From assembly GCF_914767665.1 (NCBI RefSeq), contig NC_059501.1, positions 75,924,798 to 75,988,797 on the forward strand: a stretch of 64,000 nt of DNA. Reading direction: 5' to 3'. The notes below the pieces were generated by a model. The model was not told the DNA's origin. It worked only from the letters and a program-made list of their open reading frames with translations, and searched no databases. This document shows, in pieces, positions 23,213 to 35,369 of the stretch; the first letter of the stretch is position 1, and every line of letters begins with the position of its first letter. Source of the DNA: Harmonia axyridis. Taxonomy: Eukaryota > Arthropoda > Insecta > Coleoptera > Coccinellidae. Position numbers and translations under genes: made by a program.

Positions 23213-24670
23213 ATCATAAATTTATGAAATTTAGTGAGTTTGGATTCAGGTCATTCTTCTAGGTATGTTGATTTTCTGTTGAATTCATTTTCGTTATTTG
23301 TCATTCTTCCAGAAATAAATCATCATTGAATTCCTTCATCCATTTGGCCAATTTAGACGACCCTGATTATAGTTATTTATACAACAAGTGCAAAAAGTTA
23401 ATGTCGGCATAACGACCTCGTCGGAAAATTTCACGTCGAGTGCAAAAAACAATTTTTGCACGAGTTGCATACAACATTTTTTTTACGTTCATGCAAAAAG
23501 CAAAAAATGATTTATTGAGGTGCGGCACTAGGTGTAGGAAAATGAAAAGCGCAACTTGAATACTTTATTATTAAAATCGATTTGCATTGAAACAGGAACT
23601 AATACGTTACAAACAATTTAACTCAAACTTTATTTTTAAAGTGAATGAACAATTAGTGACAGCACGTTGAAGTAGAATGACAGATGAGTGCAATAAAAAC
23701 TTTATTGCACTAGTGCAACAAAGAACTCCTTTTTCCACTAAATATAGTTCAATGAAGTTTTGCTTTTTGCATAAATGTAGAAAAAAATTATTTTCATGTA
23801 GAGACTTCAATGAGGCGCAATATATTTTGAACTTAAAAATGGCTGACAAAATTCCAACAGAATCAAATCACAAAGTTTGAATTTTCAAATATGTGAATTG
23901 TCGTGTTCAAATGTCATCTACATATAAATAATGAAAAGTCTCCAAATATCGAAGCAAATTACGCGTTTCATTTAGGTGCTCAACTTTAAAATACCCTTTA
24001 CGACCACTCGAGAATTGCCCTCGAACACGAAAATCAGTTTAATCAGCCCAAATTACGCTCACATAAACGTATAAATCTCCCCCATGATCTGAACAACTAT
24101 GACATGTACACAAATTTGTGACAATTAGCGAACAATAATTCCGAATTGAATATAATATCATCGATAAGTACTCCCAAATGAAAATGATACAAAAAGCGAT
24201 AAATATCGAATCTACATATGTCCAAATGGTGAAATGTGTTTAGGATGGTCGCAACAAAGGTTGAATAATAGATGGAACATTCAATATCTATTGTTGTACA
24301 ACGTGGAATGGTGGTATTAGTGAATTCATTCATTTCAGTAATGATCGTGTGTTATTAGGTTGAACGAATAGATTCACTCCATTTTGTGATTACATGCAAT
24401 TATTCTTATTTGATTGACTATGTTGAGTTGATATTGCGATTGTGCCCTAGTTCGAGTAGTAGGCATTTCTACTGCTGCAGATTCTGCTTGATAAAGGGAA
24501 TCAAAGCTACTTGTATGTTATCGCCTCAGCTATTAATAAACCTTTCATTTTAGAATAGATAGCTGTGAATTGGCACATTAGCACTCCTGCATGAGTTGTG
24601 CATATGGAATAACAGGAATAATAGTGAAATTATGGAATTTACCTAGCATGTGAGCTATTCTTGCTATTAG
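23213..24670. other. no gene recognised; short perfect hairpin
   Basis: Contains AGTGCAATAAA-AAC-TTTATTGCACT (23687-23711), an exact 11-bp stem with a 3-nt loop, in a stretch rich in GTGCAAAAA words (23380-23500). No coding signature was found. Confidence 0.5.
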
Positions 24671-24679
24671 TCGTCGTAG

Positions 24680-25225
24680 TCTACAGCTTGCCCTCAAGTT
24701 CCAGAGTTTCAATGACCTCCAGTATCTGAGATGGTTTCGAGGAGGTTACTTTCTTACTTCTAAAAATCACTTATTTAAAGCATTTTCTGCGTTTGATAGC
24801 GATGGCGAGGAATTCCATCACCAAGTGATCCAGACTTCCAACTACCTGCAGAATCTACTAGACTCATTTTCACGCGGAACTTCCTTAGATGGCAATGTAC
24901 TGTAAGGAATCCATCGAGGAGCAGTAGTATATTCTTGCTGAGATTCAAATCCTTCTTAGATCTTGCTGATATTGTAGACACCCTTTCTCAGTCTTTTTTT
25001 CCACTTAGCATATAGATAAGGCTTCATTGACGCTAGTTTTCTTCATCATCTTGTAACTGAAAAGTCCCGCTGGTGGTAGGTGATGAGTCAGAGAGGACCA
25101 GGCTCTCTGATTCCCAATTTCTTATTTGTCGGTTCCTTCCCTGGATAGCCATAAGTAATCTATCTTCCACAAGATGAGGAGATGGGATTCTCTCTGAATG
25201 CACTAGTTCAGCATGTTCTCATAGT
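24680..25225 (-). pseudogene. jockey/CR1-like LINE ORF2 tail (RNase H and Cys-rich end)
   Basis: The minus-strand frame contains 'LTVHCHLRKFRVKMSLVDSAG', close to the LTGHC.LR.H...MGLVD...C block that follows the RNase H domain in jockey-type LINEs. The expected following cysteine-rich knuckle is decayed. Near the left end, SKPSQILEVIETLELEG resembles the usual protein terminus. Upstream (24990-25225) the same strand gives RQIRNWES-like residues consistent with the RNase H end, with stops. It is a 5'-truncated, broken copy. Confidence 0.5.
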
Positions 25226-25229
25226 TAAA

Positions 25230-27050
25230 AAGATAAACACAGGCTAACCTTTGAAAAACTATTCTAATTTGATTTTATTTCTCAAAATAATAATACAATA
25301 GAAACAAAATGAACTAACTTAGAAATTTAATAGACAAACACTTGTGATATTTAAATTAAATTGAAATGAAATAGCCTCTTTTGAGTAAACCCCTTTGATC
25401 TGCAATCTCCAATGTTTTTAAAGAAATGGAAAGATTTTGCAAGTTCTGCATATCGAAGGAATATATCAGAATTAGTGTCACAGTTTTAGAGTTTAGATGT
25501 TGAATAATCAATGGTGAGATTTTCTGGGATTATGATAATGCGGAAAAAGGAGCACGCTTATAGCATTTCCGTTTCCCTTTCGTCCGAAATTATTTCCAGT
25601 GGAGAAACAGTTATCCTCATCAACTTTATGAATGAACCACCGATATTTTAAACGCCACAACACAAAGGAGCCTGTATGAACAGAGTAATTAATCAAACTC
25701 ATTAGAAAGTTATGAAGAAACACACTGAACAACGTTGTACAATACTACGTTGAAGCTGGCAACATGAAAGGTGAAATAAACTGTCAGATGCAGTATTCAA
25801 AATTTAATTAATGCACCTAAGTCTCTGAATATGTAAGTTAATGTTGATAACGTTATCGTGTGTGTTGGGTGTCGGCATGAAATTCGTGTTAATGTCGCAT
25901 TATGTGTGTATTGTATAAATGCAGATATTCAGAGAATGTTACGTTAGCTTCGAATATTTTCGATGTAGTGGACAGATATGTATACAAAGAATAACTTGAT
26001 ATATGGTATCAAGGAGACCATCCTTTTGTACTTTTTTGTGATGCCGTACTTGGATTTTTCTTATGATTGTTGTGTAATTGATTCGATCATTAAATAAGAA
26101 ACGTTTGTTCCAAATATCAAGAAAATATACAGGGTGGTACGCTTGTTATGACATTCTGAAGAGTGAATAGATAAACCCCAATTTTGTCGGTAACAAAGAC
26201 AGTAAGGCCAGTAAATGTGCTACATCTTGATCCAACTCGATAACCCATTCGAAATTTTGAACGAACCTTGAAATTCTTTTTATATACGAGTTCACAAAAA
26301 AATCTCAACCCGAACATACTTCCATTAACGGAAATATTGGGTATTTATTTTCTACTAATCTGTTTCAATTTTTTTTATGGTTCTGATGGTTTGACCAGCT
26401 TGAAATTTCGCACGGAGCTTGAAATTGTTTTGTTGTGAAGGAAATATTATTAATCTTTCTTGAATTTTTTATGGTTATGGTTACGCGATGAATAGAAAAT
26501 TCAGCTAGAAGAATGAAATTTTATTTTACAAACATATCTTCATATATGTTGAATCTAAAGTTTTGATATTGACCTGAAAATAATGATATCAGGGCGACGC
26601 CAGCTCTCAAGAATATGGGGACCAAGGAGAAGCTAGGATTTCTGAAGGGGTGCTACGATTTTCGTATCGATCTAGTTTTTGTTGAATTCATGTTTTCATT
26701 GAACCTCAAATCGTATTTTGCCCTTCGACCTACTCAAACGAAGCATAGGACCTCCGAAACTACCTGAAAATTTCACTCCGTTCTAGTTATCGTGTATACG
26801 GAGGCCATACGGACGGACAGAAATGAATTTAAGGATTGATTATCAGTGAGTTGAACCTCTTCTTTCAAGATCATTTTCGATTTAAAATTCAAAAGAAGCC
26901 GACATATGACACAATGATATATTATGTTCGGCGACGAAACGCTCGGAAAGTATTGGACCCCGAATAGATTCATGACCTACCCCATATTAATGATAATTTG
27001 TCAATCTGACATTTTAAATCACAACACATAAGAGTAGAAATTGACATGAG
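25230..27050. other. no gene; dispersed repeat words
   Basis: No gene recognised. 26360-26560 holds TTTTTATGGTTCTGATG and CAGCTTGAAATTTCGCAC, words repeated at 31050-31330 and 39470-39545. ATACAGGGTGGTACGC at 26128 resembles other CAGGGTG element ends in the window. Confidence 0.4.
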
Positions 27051-27058
27051 GTAGGTAC

Positions 27059-27383
27059 TGATATGATCTCTTTTACTGAAATATATCTTTTTATGTTGAT
27101 TATTCATTATTTCTTTTAAATTTTGAACATTGGAATCTACTCACAATCGAAAAGTAAAATGAAGAAATAATTAATAATCAACATGAAGAGATACATTTCA
27201 GTAAAAAAGAATCATATCAATTGGCGCCCCACGTTGCGCGCCAATTGATATGATTTTCTTCTGAAATCTATCTTCTTATGTGAATTTAAAAATTTTGTTT
27301 TCATTTTGCGATTGAATTTAAGAGAAAAAAATAAATAATTCACATAACAACATAGATTTCAGAGAAAACGGAATCATATCAGT
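27059..27383. repeat. two back-to-back hairpin (MITE-like) units
   Basis: Hairpin 1 pairs 27059-27115 with 27161-27219. Hairpin 2 pairs 27244-27285 with 27338-27381. Between them is a palindrome (27211-27227 with 27238-27254, ATCATATCAATTGGCGC). All four outer and inner ends read TGATATGAT or its complement, and the two hairpins share ACTGAAAT..ATCT.TT.TATGT words, so they are two copies of one short inverted-repeat element in opposite orientation. No coding potential. Confidence 0.7.
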
Positions 27384-27385
27384 AC

Positions 27386-27965
27386 ATAGAGTAATAAACA
27401 TAGACAGAGGGGGTATGCGCAATTTTCACATGTCCCCAACACGGTTAGATTACGTTGTCAGATTGTGATATATTTTCAAATCCATATATCGTTATGAATG
27501 TATATTATATTGAATGAAATATATTTATTCGAGTGATTCCCGGTTGAATACGCAAATTTGAATATTTGGAATCCGATGTTTTCCCAATTGTCGAATTTAT
27601 AATGAGCAGAATATTTATTATTTTCTCTATCTACCTGCTGAAATCTAAGGTTTGGCAACTTTTGCTTTCCTACTGTCATCGATTGTTTCACGTCGTTTGG
27701 CGTACTTGATATTTCTCTTCTGAATTTCTGATATATTTACGTATGTATTTCAATATATTTTGAGTTAATATGAAACGTTGATTCACTATGGGACATAAGA
27801 AGTGCGTTCTTTGTGGAGAAACTCGCGAATTGAGTGAAATATCGTATCACTGATATGCGTATTCATTTCCATGCGCTTCTTGTCAAATTTGATAGCTTAT
27901 ATTGGGAATAAAATTTGCTTACTGAAAACGACATAATGCTACCTCTATCTATGTTCATCACTCTG
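27386..27965 (+). mobile_element. non-autonomous P/THAP-like element, copy 1
   Basis: About 580 bp with inverted ends AGTAATAAACATAGACAGAG and its imperfect complement near 27960. The plus strand has a short frame at 27788 beginning MGHKKCVLCGETRELSE and ending in a stop after SYH. The N-terminal Met...C-x2-C arrangement resembles the start of a THAP zinc finger, the DNA-binding domain of P-element transposases. The remainder of the THAP domain and the transposase are missing. The second copy, inverted at 63353-63926, has the same structure and a probable 8- to 9-bp target duplication, as expected for P elements. Confidence 0.5.
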
Positions 27966-28536
27966 AGGGTAGGTATGCATAATTAAATTAAAATTTGTAT
28001 AGACAACATACATAACCTCACACATCAAATTAGCGAGAATCGCCCAGGTTATTGCGTAGCATCATCTAGTAAATAATTAATAGAGATACAAGATGGTCAG
28101 GGTGATTATCTTGAATAGTTGTTCCCAACTATCCAGGACTCAACATCTTTCAACCTTAATCCATATCAATGCTGAGCACTTGAATGTCCTGGAAATTAAT
28201 TGACAGGACAGCAGTTGAACGTTTAAGCACTCCATTTCAGTTCCGGCTTAATAACAGAAGCGGGTGAACAGTTTAATCTTGCTGATCTCATTAATTACCA
28301 AGACTCGCCGAGAGACTTATATTAGAACACGTTGCGGAACACTAATGAACTGGTCATGGGACTTTCTTATTCAACGGGACAGCCTTGGTGAGGGATATGT
28401 ATTGACGCGCCTTCCAGAAAGTCTCGTTCTGTGGTTTAACTGCATTTAATTTTGTAGTGCATTGACGTCATAAGACGTTTTATAGCATCGTTACCAGAAT
28501 GTGGATTTTTTCGTTATTTCACTGGAAAACCAAGTA
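27966..28536. other. unique, more balanced sequence, no gene
   Basis: Single-copy sequence of higher GC than average, without a recognisable protein. Confidence 0.4.
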
Positions 28537-29961
28537 ACAGGCCAATTGAAAAGTCCTCGGTCTACCATAGTGAAACACATTTTTTTGGCAAAATTCGATT
28601 TTATTATTCAACATAGTTGCCTTCGAGGGCGATACAGCGATTATAGCGATCATCTTCCAACTTTTCGATACCATTTTTGTAATACGATTTGTCTTTCGCT
28701 TCAAAATAGGCCTCAGCTTCGGCGATTACTTCTTCATTGGCGCTAAATTTCTTTCCAGCGAGCATACTCTTGAGATGGTTGCAGAATTGCCATTGTTTTC
28801 AATTTTTAACACGGGCATTGTCTTGATGAAACAGCCCCTTTTTTTCTTCAGAGGGGGCCGTTTTTAACTATTTCATCCTTTAAACGATCCAATAACGCTA
28901 TGTAATAATTGCTGTTGATGGTCTGGCCCTTCTTTTTTTTTAGTCTCTACAAGATTTACTGAGATAAGGTCGACATTGCTCTCCGATATTTCAATTTGAT
29001 TGGCAAGGTTCCTGTTAAAACCTGTTGGCATGTTAATTTGGGTTTGAGGAATCGGAAATTTCTTTATGGCTTTGCTCTCCAATTCTTTGGATCACACAAT
29101 GTCATACCTTCACCACTAAATATTGGATCTTCTAGACTACAACGCCTATGGAGATAATCAAAGAATATTATACCTTGCGCATCCTAGAATACCGATGCTA
29201 TTAGCTTGCCAGCTGACTGTTGTGTTTTTCTTCGCTTTGGATTCGGTTCATCGTGTGCAGTCCACTCAGCTGACGGTCGATTGGACCCCGGAGAAAAATG
29301 ATGGAGCCATGTTTCATCCATTGTCACATATCGACGCAAAAATTCAGGTATATTGCACTTAAACAGCTTCAAACACTGCTCAGAATCATTAACCGGTTGT
29401 TGCTTTTGATCGATCGTGAGCTCGCGCGGCACCCATTTTGCACACAGCTTTCTCATAAACAAATATTCGTGAATGATGTGATGTACACGTTCAGATGATA
29501 TCTTTACAATGTCTGCTATCTCGATCAACTTCACTTTACCGTCATTCCGTCATCAGATTTATTTTGTAACTTTTTTGATTTTTTCGTCGGTGACAGCCTC
29601 TTTTGGCCGTCCACTGCGTTCGCCGTCTTCGGTGCTAATTTCACCACGTTCAAACTTAGATTACCAATCAATGATGGTTGAATTTCTTGGTGCAGACCTC
29701 TCCATCAAGCCTAGATTTTGCTTCAACTGTATTTTTCACCTTGAAAAAGCAATATTTTATCAGCAAACGAATTTTTTTTTCCATTTTTTATCAAATAACA
29801 AAAGTAGGTTCACTCACAACGCAATTTCTCACTAAATAAGGGTTGGACTGCTGTCAAATTTTGACACGCATCGTTTGAAAATTGGTACTAACTGAAAATT
29901 GTATGGATTTAATAGTAGCACCGCCATCTATGCATCAGATAGTGTACTTTTCAATTGGCCT
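28537..29961 (-). mobile_element. mariner element with both terminal inverted repeats
   Basis: The left end reads ACAGGCCAATTGAAAAGTCC, and the right end is the complement of its first ~18 bases (TTTTCAATTGGCCT, ending 29961). The left flank is TA, and TA occurs two bases past the right end, consistent with TA insertion. The length (~1.42 kb) is close to a full mariner. The transposase gene inside is on the minus strand (separate entry). Confidence 0.8.
28604..29784 (-). pseudogene. mariner transposase (DD34D), third Asp block deleted
   Basis: This encodes a mariner transposase, which excises and inserts its own element. Visible in order: start MEKK, HTH segment with several frameshifts (29535-29784), then a clean 116-codon frame (29184-29534) with KLIEIADIVKISSERVHHII, CAKWVPRELT and first catalytic block TMDETWLHHF. 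After a frameshift comes HQDNAR, the second catalytic Asp. The block that should contain SPDLAPSDYHLF is missing: the sequence jumps from MAILQ to the SMLAGKKFSANEE region and ends at GNYVE and a stop. Loss of the third Asp plus several frameshifts makes it inactive. The C-terminal ~70 codons are well preserved. Confidence 0.85.
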
Positions 29962-31045
29962 AATATATTTGCCAATACTGTATACAGTCATAAGGTTTCT
30001 AAGAGTGCAGATGAATTAATTACCGAGCGCTCAAAAGCATTCGACTTCACGCCATTACTGTTCTCATTTTTTTTGTCCAATGGCAATAATAATTGGTTAA
30101 ATCAATATCTACCCACGAACGAATAATTTTCCAGAATAAAAATGTACTTTCCTACCTCACAATCTGCATTCGGCATTGTTTTTTTCCATCTCCATCAAAC
30201 CTGTTCGATTCGTCAAACATTTAACAGCTGAAATACGAAATGACTCCCATTCGAATCTGTGTGGAGCGTCATCAATCAAAAGATGAATCGAGTTTCCAAC
30301 AACGGTTTTCGCTCAGAATTCTCCTGAAATATTGATTCGGAATGATAGCAAAACAGCGATTTATGTGTAGCTTTCGTACGTGCAAGTCATTCTTTATAGC
30401 GTAGTATGAACTTCACATTTATTCCGGAATTTATCATCGCCTTGAAGAGAAGAACGGGGAATATTTCCCTGGAATGAGGCAGTCACTGAACTGATTCCTT
30501 TCAGAATGGAAAATATTTGGAGTGATTCATTAGCTTTGTCAGTTTCGATCGAAGCCCCAGTTTTTCAGGGTAATGTTGTATCTCTTTCGTAAATGTAGAG
30601 TTCGAGTTTTATTGTAAATGGTGTATCAGTGAAGTGAAAGATTTGAATAGCGTGCCATTTTGGCTGTCGAAATGACACACTGAGTATGTCAAGATGGATT
30701 GATTCTTTTGTTGAGATTTTACAGGGTATTTATCATCTTTATGTTATATCACATGACCTATCAGTTTAATTATTGAACTTTCAGTCCAACCAACTATCGA
30801 CATATTTTGAAAATGATACGCTTGCGAATCAATTGAATGTGAAATAGTCTACTTCGAAATCGTTGAATACTATTCAGTTACTTTCTATATGAAGTAAAAA
30901 AAGTATATATGGATGTGGTCCCCAAGAATAATTGAACCTGACTTCAATTCAGTACATTTTCCGTACTTTGTTCACATTATTAACTTGAAATTGTTGATCA
31001 ATATACATGTAGGTACTTACGAAATCTCAATTAGGACGAATTTTG
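29962..31045. other. no recognisable gene
   Basis: AT-rich sequence with no family signature on either strand. Confidence 0.45.
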
Positions 31046-31049
31046 TTTA

Positions 31050-31330
31050 ATTTCTTTCGCTTGAGTTTTCTATGGCTCTGATGACAGTGATGACGCGATA
31101 ATACAATTTTGCAAGGGACTTGGAATGGATATTCCAAATATAAAAGCAAAATATTAATCAGATCGAACTATTCATCACAGAAATATGGCGTATTTCTTTC
31201 CCAACACCTTTTTCATGAATTTTTTATAATTATAATAATGCGATCAGCTCGAAATTCCGCACATATTAAGATTGGAACTGTTCTTCAATAAGATCACATG
31301 AAATATCAACTCTCCCGGTTTCTTGGTTAT
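31050..31330. repeat. dispersed repeat (shared with 26.4 and 39.5 kb)
   Basis: Repeated words TTTCTATGGCTCTGATGAC, GACGCGAT and GATCAGCTCGAAATTCCGCA match 26360-26560 and 39470-39545. Two partial repeats occur inside this segment. The family is not identified. Confidence 0.45.
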
Positions 31331-31561
31331 GAAAATATTCGTAATTTTTATTGATATTTCTTTTGATTTTCTTTGGTCCATTATTTTTACAATAGACGGA
31401 TTTAGTTGTATCTCACTTTAGTATCTCGATTTGTGTAAGTCCGATCGGGTTCCACTAGATGGTGTTACAAATATGAGATTTCGTACTATAAAAACTTTTT
31501 TGACAGCTTTGTGACTAGTTGACTAAATTTAGTTTGAGCATTTTTTCTTCGATAAAGGAGA

Positions 31562-31950
31562 AAATGCAATCAATTCGGCTGAAAATGTAAATAGTCTTCA
31601 TGGTCTTGATACTGCAACAGCCAGTAACGAGCAATTTTGGTTTTCTCGATTCTGTTCGGGTAATTTCAATGTCGAAGATGCACCACCCACTGAAAGGCCA
31701 ATGGTCGATAAAATCATTGTCCGACCATCATGTAAGCACTCTTTCGATTGTCCAACAGTTACGAATTGCACAAAAAAACATTTGGAACAATTTCAATAGG
31801 GCTGGTCTCGAGAAGAAGCTGGTGGTATGGGTCCCACACGAGTAAACGCAAAAAAACCTCATGGTCCGAATATCCATCTGTGATCGCTGCTGGATCGCAT
31901 CAAAATCGACCGATTTTTGAAGAGGTTAGTAACTAGAAAATTGTCTTTCA
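31562..31950 (+). pseudogene. mariner transposase N-terminal half
   Basis: Across three plus-strand frames: WFSRFCSGNFNVEDAP..RP (the linker after the first HTH, usual WFSRFRSGNFDVKDAPRSGRP), QQLRIAQKNIWNNFNRAGLEKKLVVWVPHE (second HTH and WVPHEL), KNLMVRISICD and a final LVTRK where the first catalytic block LVTGDEKW should begin. The catalytic domain is absent. Frameshifts and stops separate the blocks. Confidence 0.7.
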
Positions 31951-33200
31951 ACTGGAGTTGAAGATGCTGGCATTGATGAAAAATCCTTGGTCATTTGGGC
32001 GAAGTTTGGAAAGATATTTCTGAAACTACCAGAATCTACCAAAAGATTCCATAGAAATGTGAGAAAACTACTAATAAAGTCAAACTGGCGAATTCTTCAG
32101 TCTCTCGGCGCTCGAGGAATCCACTTATTTAGTCTGAGCGCGCACGAGATTGCAGAAATATATGTCGTGGGACGCGTGCATAGCAAGTTCAAATAATATG
32201 AAGTAGCTTGATATCAAGTCAAGCAATAAATATCTAAAATCAAGTCAAGCCAAGTTCAAGTATGCATTTTCTCACGAGCTTGATTTTCAAGTCATGTAGT
32301 TGGTTAAAATATCAAGCTACTTGGCTTGATGAATCCCTAAGCCGTTCTAAAATAGTGAAGCTAAAGTTCGGGCGAAAATTCAGGGAATAGCTTTTATTTT
32401 ACCCGTAGGTAAATTCAATGAGAATTCAAATCATGTAACGAAAATTGACTCTTATCCAACCTTCTACCCAATAAGGTTTTTTCCGAGAGACAATTTCACA
32501 AACGACAGAACAAAGGAATTCCTACAAGAACCTAATTTCCACCCCCCACAATTGTCAAAGTGCTTTTTTATTCAAACTAAACGTGAAAGAATCCTCTACC
32601 CGACACGACTCAATAAAGACAGCGCTCGGACATAGGTTGCAACAGTTAATGAATTGCGGACCTCGCTAATCAATGACCGAGAAAGAAAACATTAGGAAAG
32701 AGCAGTCGGAAAACCCATTGATAATACAATTCCGACCGACAAGGCACCGGAAAAGGGCAAACGTTCAGTTTCACGAGCATAGAGGGGCGTATTTGAATGA
32801 TTAAATTCAGTGTAGCGTGCGAAGATAATGGAGATCGCGAGCATTTCGCCCTATCTTGTTATAATGTGATAACCCGAACGATAGGCCAACTATTCGAAAG
32901 AGTCGCCTCTGTAAACAGCGGTGCGTTTCGCGGATGTTGAAAAACAAGGTCGTCCATTTTGAAGTCCGAAAGTTACGTGGGATGAAAGTTTTTTTAGGGT
33001 GGCGACTTGATTGAATGACGAAAATATTTTTAGGTTGGGATGTCAGTTTTTATTGGCGTTTTTTTGAAGCGGTCGTTTCCTTAGTAGATCGCCCAGTTTT
33101 GAACCATAAGATTCGACTTGCTGATGACGAATTCGTTCTCAAATTCGTTCCTGTCCATCTTTTCGGCCGTCAGGAACTCTCGAAAGGGAAGACCTTGAAG
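31951..33200. other. no gene; CAAGTCAAGC-rich patch and balanced-composition island
   Basis: 32196-32335 is rich in CAAGTCAAGC-type words and contains an imperfect inverted pair of TAGCTTGATATCAAG. 32560-32990 is single-copy with clearly higher GC, no long frame and no repeat match, as often seen in regulatory DNA. Confidence 0.4.
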
Positions 33201-33251
33201 CTTTAAATTATGAGCTTTTGGAGAAGACATTTGATAGAATTCAACTGAATG

Positions 33252-33857
33252 ACGTTATACAGGGTGTTTCATTGGGAAACGGAAATACTTCACAGGTGCA
33301 TAGGTGGCACCAAGGCGGTTCTGGAGATTTCCTATTTATTGGGTCTTACGGTCTTCGTAGCCGAGATACAGGGTGTTTCATAAATTTTGCCCGTTTCTTT
33401 CTGAGGCCATATCAAACGAACCACCCGGTATATTTTCTTCATATTAGGCAAATATGTTCCTAATTGAAAGCCCAAACGTATCATGCAATAACCGCCTTGA
33501 AAATCCAGGTCTTGGTTAACAAAAAAGTATGAATCGTTTGAATCTTCGAAACAACACCCTGTATATCGGAATTTTGAAAACCTGTTTAAATATTCGGAAA
33601 CACCACTAAAAACTTAACTGAGACGTCTACTTCAACAATCGCGCAGACAGTTTTACTGCACAAATTTTCAACGTGAAAGTGAAGTTTTTAAGAACTTGGA
33701 TACCTGAAAGTGGTTTCAAGTGACTTTTAACAATGAATTATTAAAAATGTAGAATCAGGGGTCAGTAAGACCCAATAAAAGGTGTATCTCCAGAACCGCC
33801 TTGGTACCACCTATGCACCTGTGAAGTATTTCCGTTTCCCAATGAAACACCCTATAC
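33252..33857. mobile_element. MITE-like element with ~90-bp terminal inverted repeats
   Basis: Starts ACAGGGTGTTTCATTGGG and ends with the complement; ~90 bp at each end pair, including AAATACTTCACAGGTGCATA and GGCGGTTCTGGAG. Inside, a second inverted pair (ATACAGGGTGTTTCATAA at 33368, AACACCCTGTATAT at 33548) suggests a nested element. It interrupts the RTE-like frame after LNDVI. No transposase inside. Confidence 0.7.
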
Positions 33858-33862
33858 ACATA

Positions 33863-34309
33863 TGTGGGATCCGAATTCTTAACACCCGACTGAATGATAC
33901 ACTACTGACTTGACTATACGAAAACTACGCGATCGATCCTAAAACGGTGGACCATGCAGTTTTTATCGATATAGGGAGACGTAAGGGGAAGAGGTACTTG
34001 AGACTTAAGACTGAGACGAGGGTACGATACATACGAACGAGGGGGGTATTCGACATTAGCGAATAGACGGACATAGTAAGAATTCGACGTGATAGACGCA
34101 TATGATTCGACTTAAAATATATAAGACGCAGCTAGTTAGATAAATTGACGTTAGATATAGACGGATCTCCTCGAATAATCAGACAATAGATGAAAGTTCA
34201 GTGGCTGTACATTCATCTGACGTTGAATTGTACATAGTGTAAATAAACAATAGTTGAGTTCCGGCGGCCTTTTTTTATAACCCCTAGACAACGATAGAAA
34301 AACCCCACA
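33863..34309 (+). mobile_element. solo LTR, family 2 copy A
   Basis: The 447-bp LTR begins TGTGGGATCCGAATTC and ends AAAACCCCACA, flanked by perfect CATA duplications (33859-33862 and 34310-34313). TGTAAATAAACAATAG near the 3' end supplies an AATAAA-type signal. It is highly similar to 56999-57473. There is no internal retrotransposon sequence beside it, so it is a solo LTR. It landed at the junction between the MITE and the resumed RTE sequence. Confidence 0.85.
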
Positions 34310-35010
34310 CATATTTCACAACAGAAATGTTCTATATGATGAAATTGAACTGATTGAAAACATATATTCGATGAATAGAATACAAGCAAAAGTAAAATCA
34401 AAGCTAACCGAGCCAATATAGAGGTAACAATTGGAATAAGATAAGGGGACTCATCAAGCCTATTGTTATTCAATATAATCTTAGACGAAATAATCAAATG
34501 GATCAAACAAAGAAACGTTGTAAAATGGGTAAAAGAAGACGCTATGCTGATGACATGCTGAAATTGAAGATGACTTGCAGAGATTACTTCACTTGTTAAC
34601 AACTAACTTCACCACAAAGACAGTCAACAATAAACTCTCAGCAGAGAAAGCGAAATCTTCAGTAATATCCAAGGAACCCATAAGGTGCAAACTAGAAATC
34701 GACAACAAGATAGTGGAACAGGTAATGGATCACGTCTCTAGGCATTAGATAATCAAGTGACAACAAGATAGAATAGGAAGTAACAAAACAGGTACTTGAA
34801 GGTAGTAGAATAATAGGATGCCTGAAGGACACTATGTGGAACAATAGTCACCTAAGAATACCAACAAATTCAAGAATATATAAATCTGTAGTAAGTCCAG
34901 TAATGACTTACTCCGCTTAGACAAGACCTGAAACACAGAGAACTAAACGATATCTGGAAACGTGCGAACTGAAGATCTTCCGAAAAAAAGCGGAAAAAAC
35001 TTTATCGGAC

Positions 35011-35369
35011 AGGGAAACTAATATTTAGTACTCCTTTCTGAGTTTTTTTGTTTGAGGGTTTCATTATGGAGTCAAAAATCGTTGGTGAAGAGAAAGGATG
35101 GAGAAGATTTCGTTTTGGATGAAGAGGAAGCCCTTAAATATAAATATGTCAACTTATTCTGTAAACGTATTATACATAAACCAGTCACTACACCTACACG
35201 GGGAGACAGAGTTTTGGTTGAGGTTTTTATCTGTTCTCTTGTATCATTCATTGAAATGTATGATGCCCCATTGAATTTCCTCTGCTAATAATGAGATTAC
35301 ATCTACATAAGCTTTGTTATTTGAAGTTGATAATTTTTTGTATTGTTCTCTCTCAAAAAAATAGATAGG
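35011..35369. other. unrecognised insert within the RTE relic
   Basis: About 360 bp replace the expected region between SDRE and the C-terminal block. It holds a 78-codon plus-strand frame (35052-35288) beginning MRVSLWSQKS that I cannot assign. No clear terminal repeats or target duplication. Confidence 0.4.

Noticed and set aside
29298..29835. Plus-strand ORFs of 66-108 codons around 29.3-29.8 kb
   Set aside because: They are antisense to the mariner transposase.
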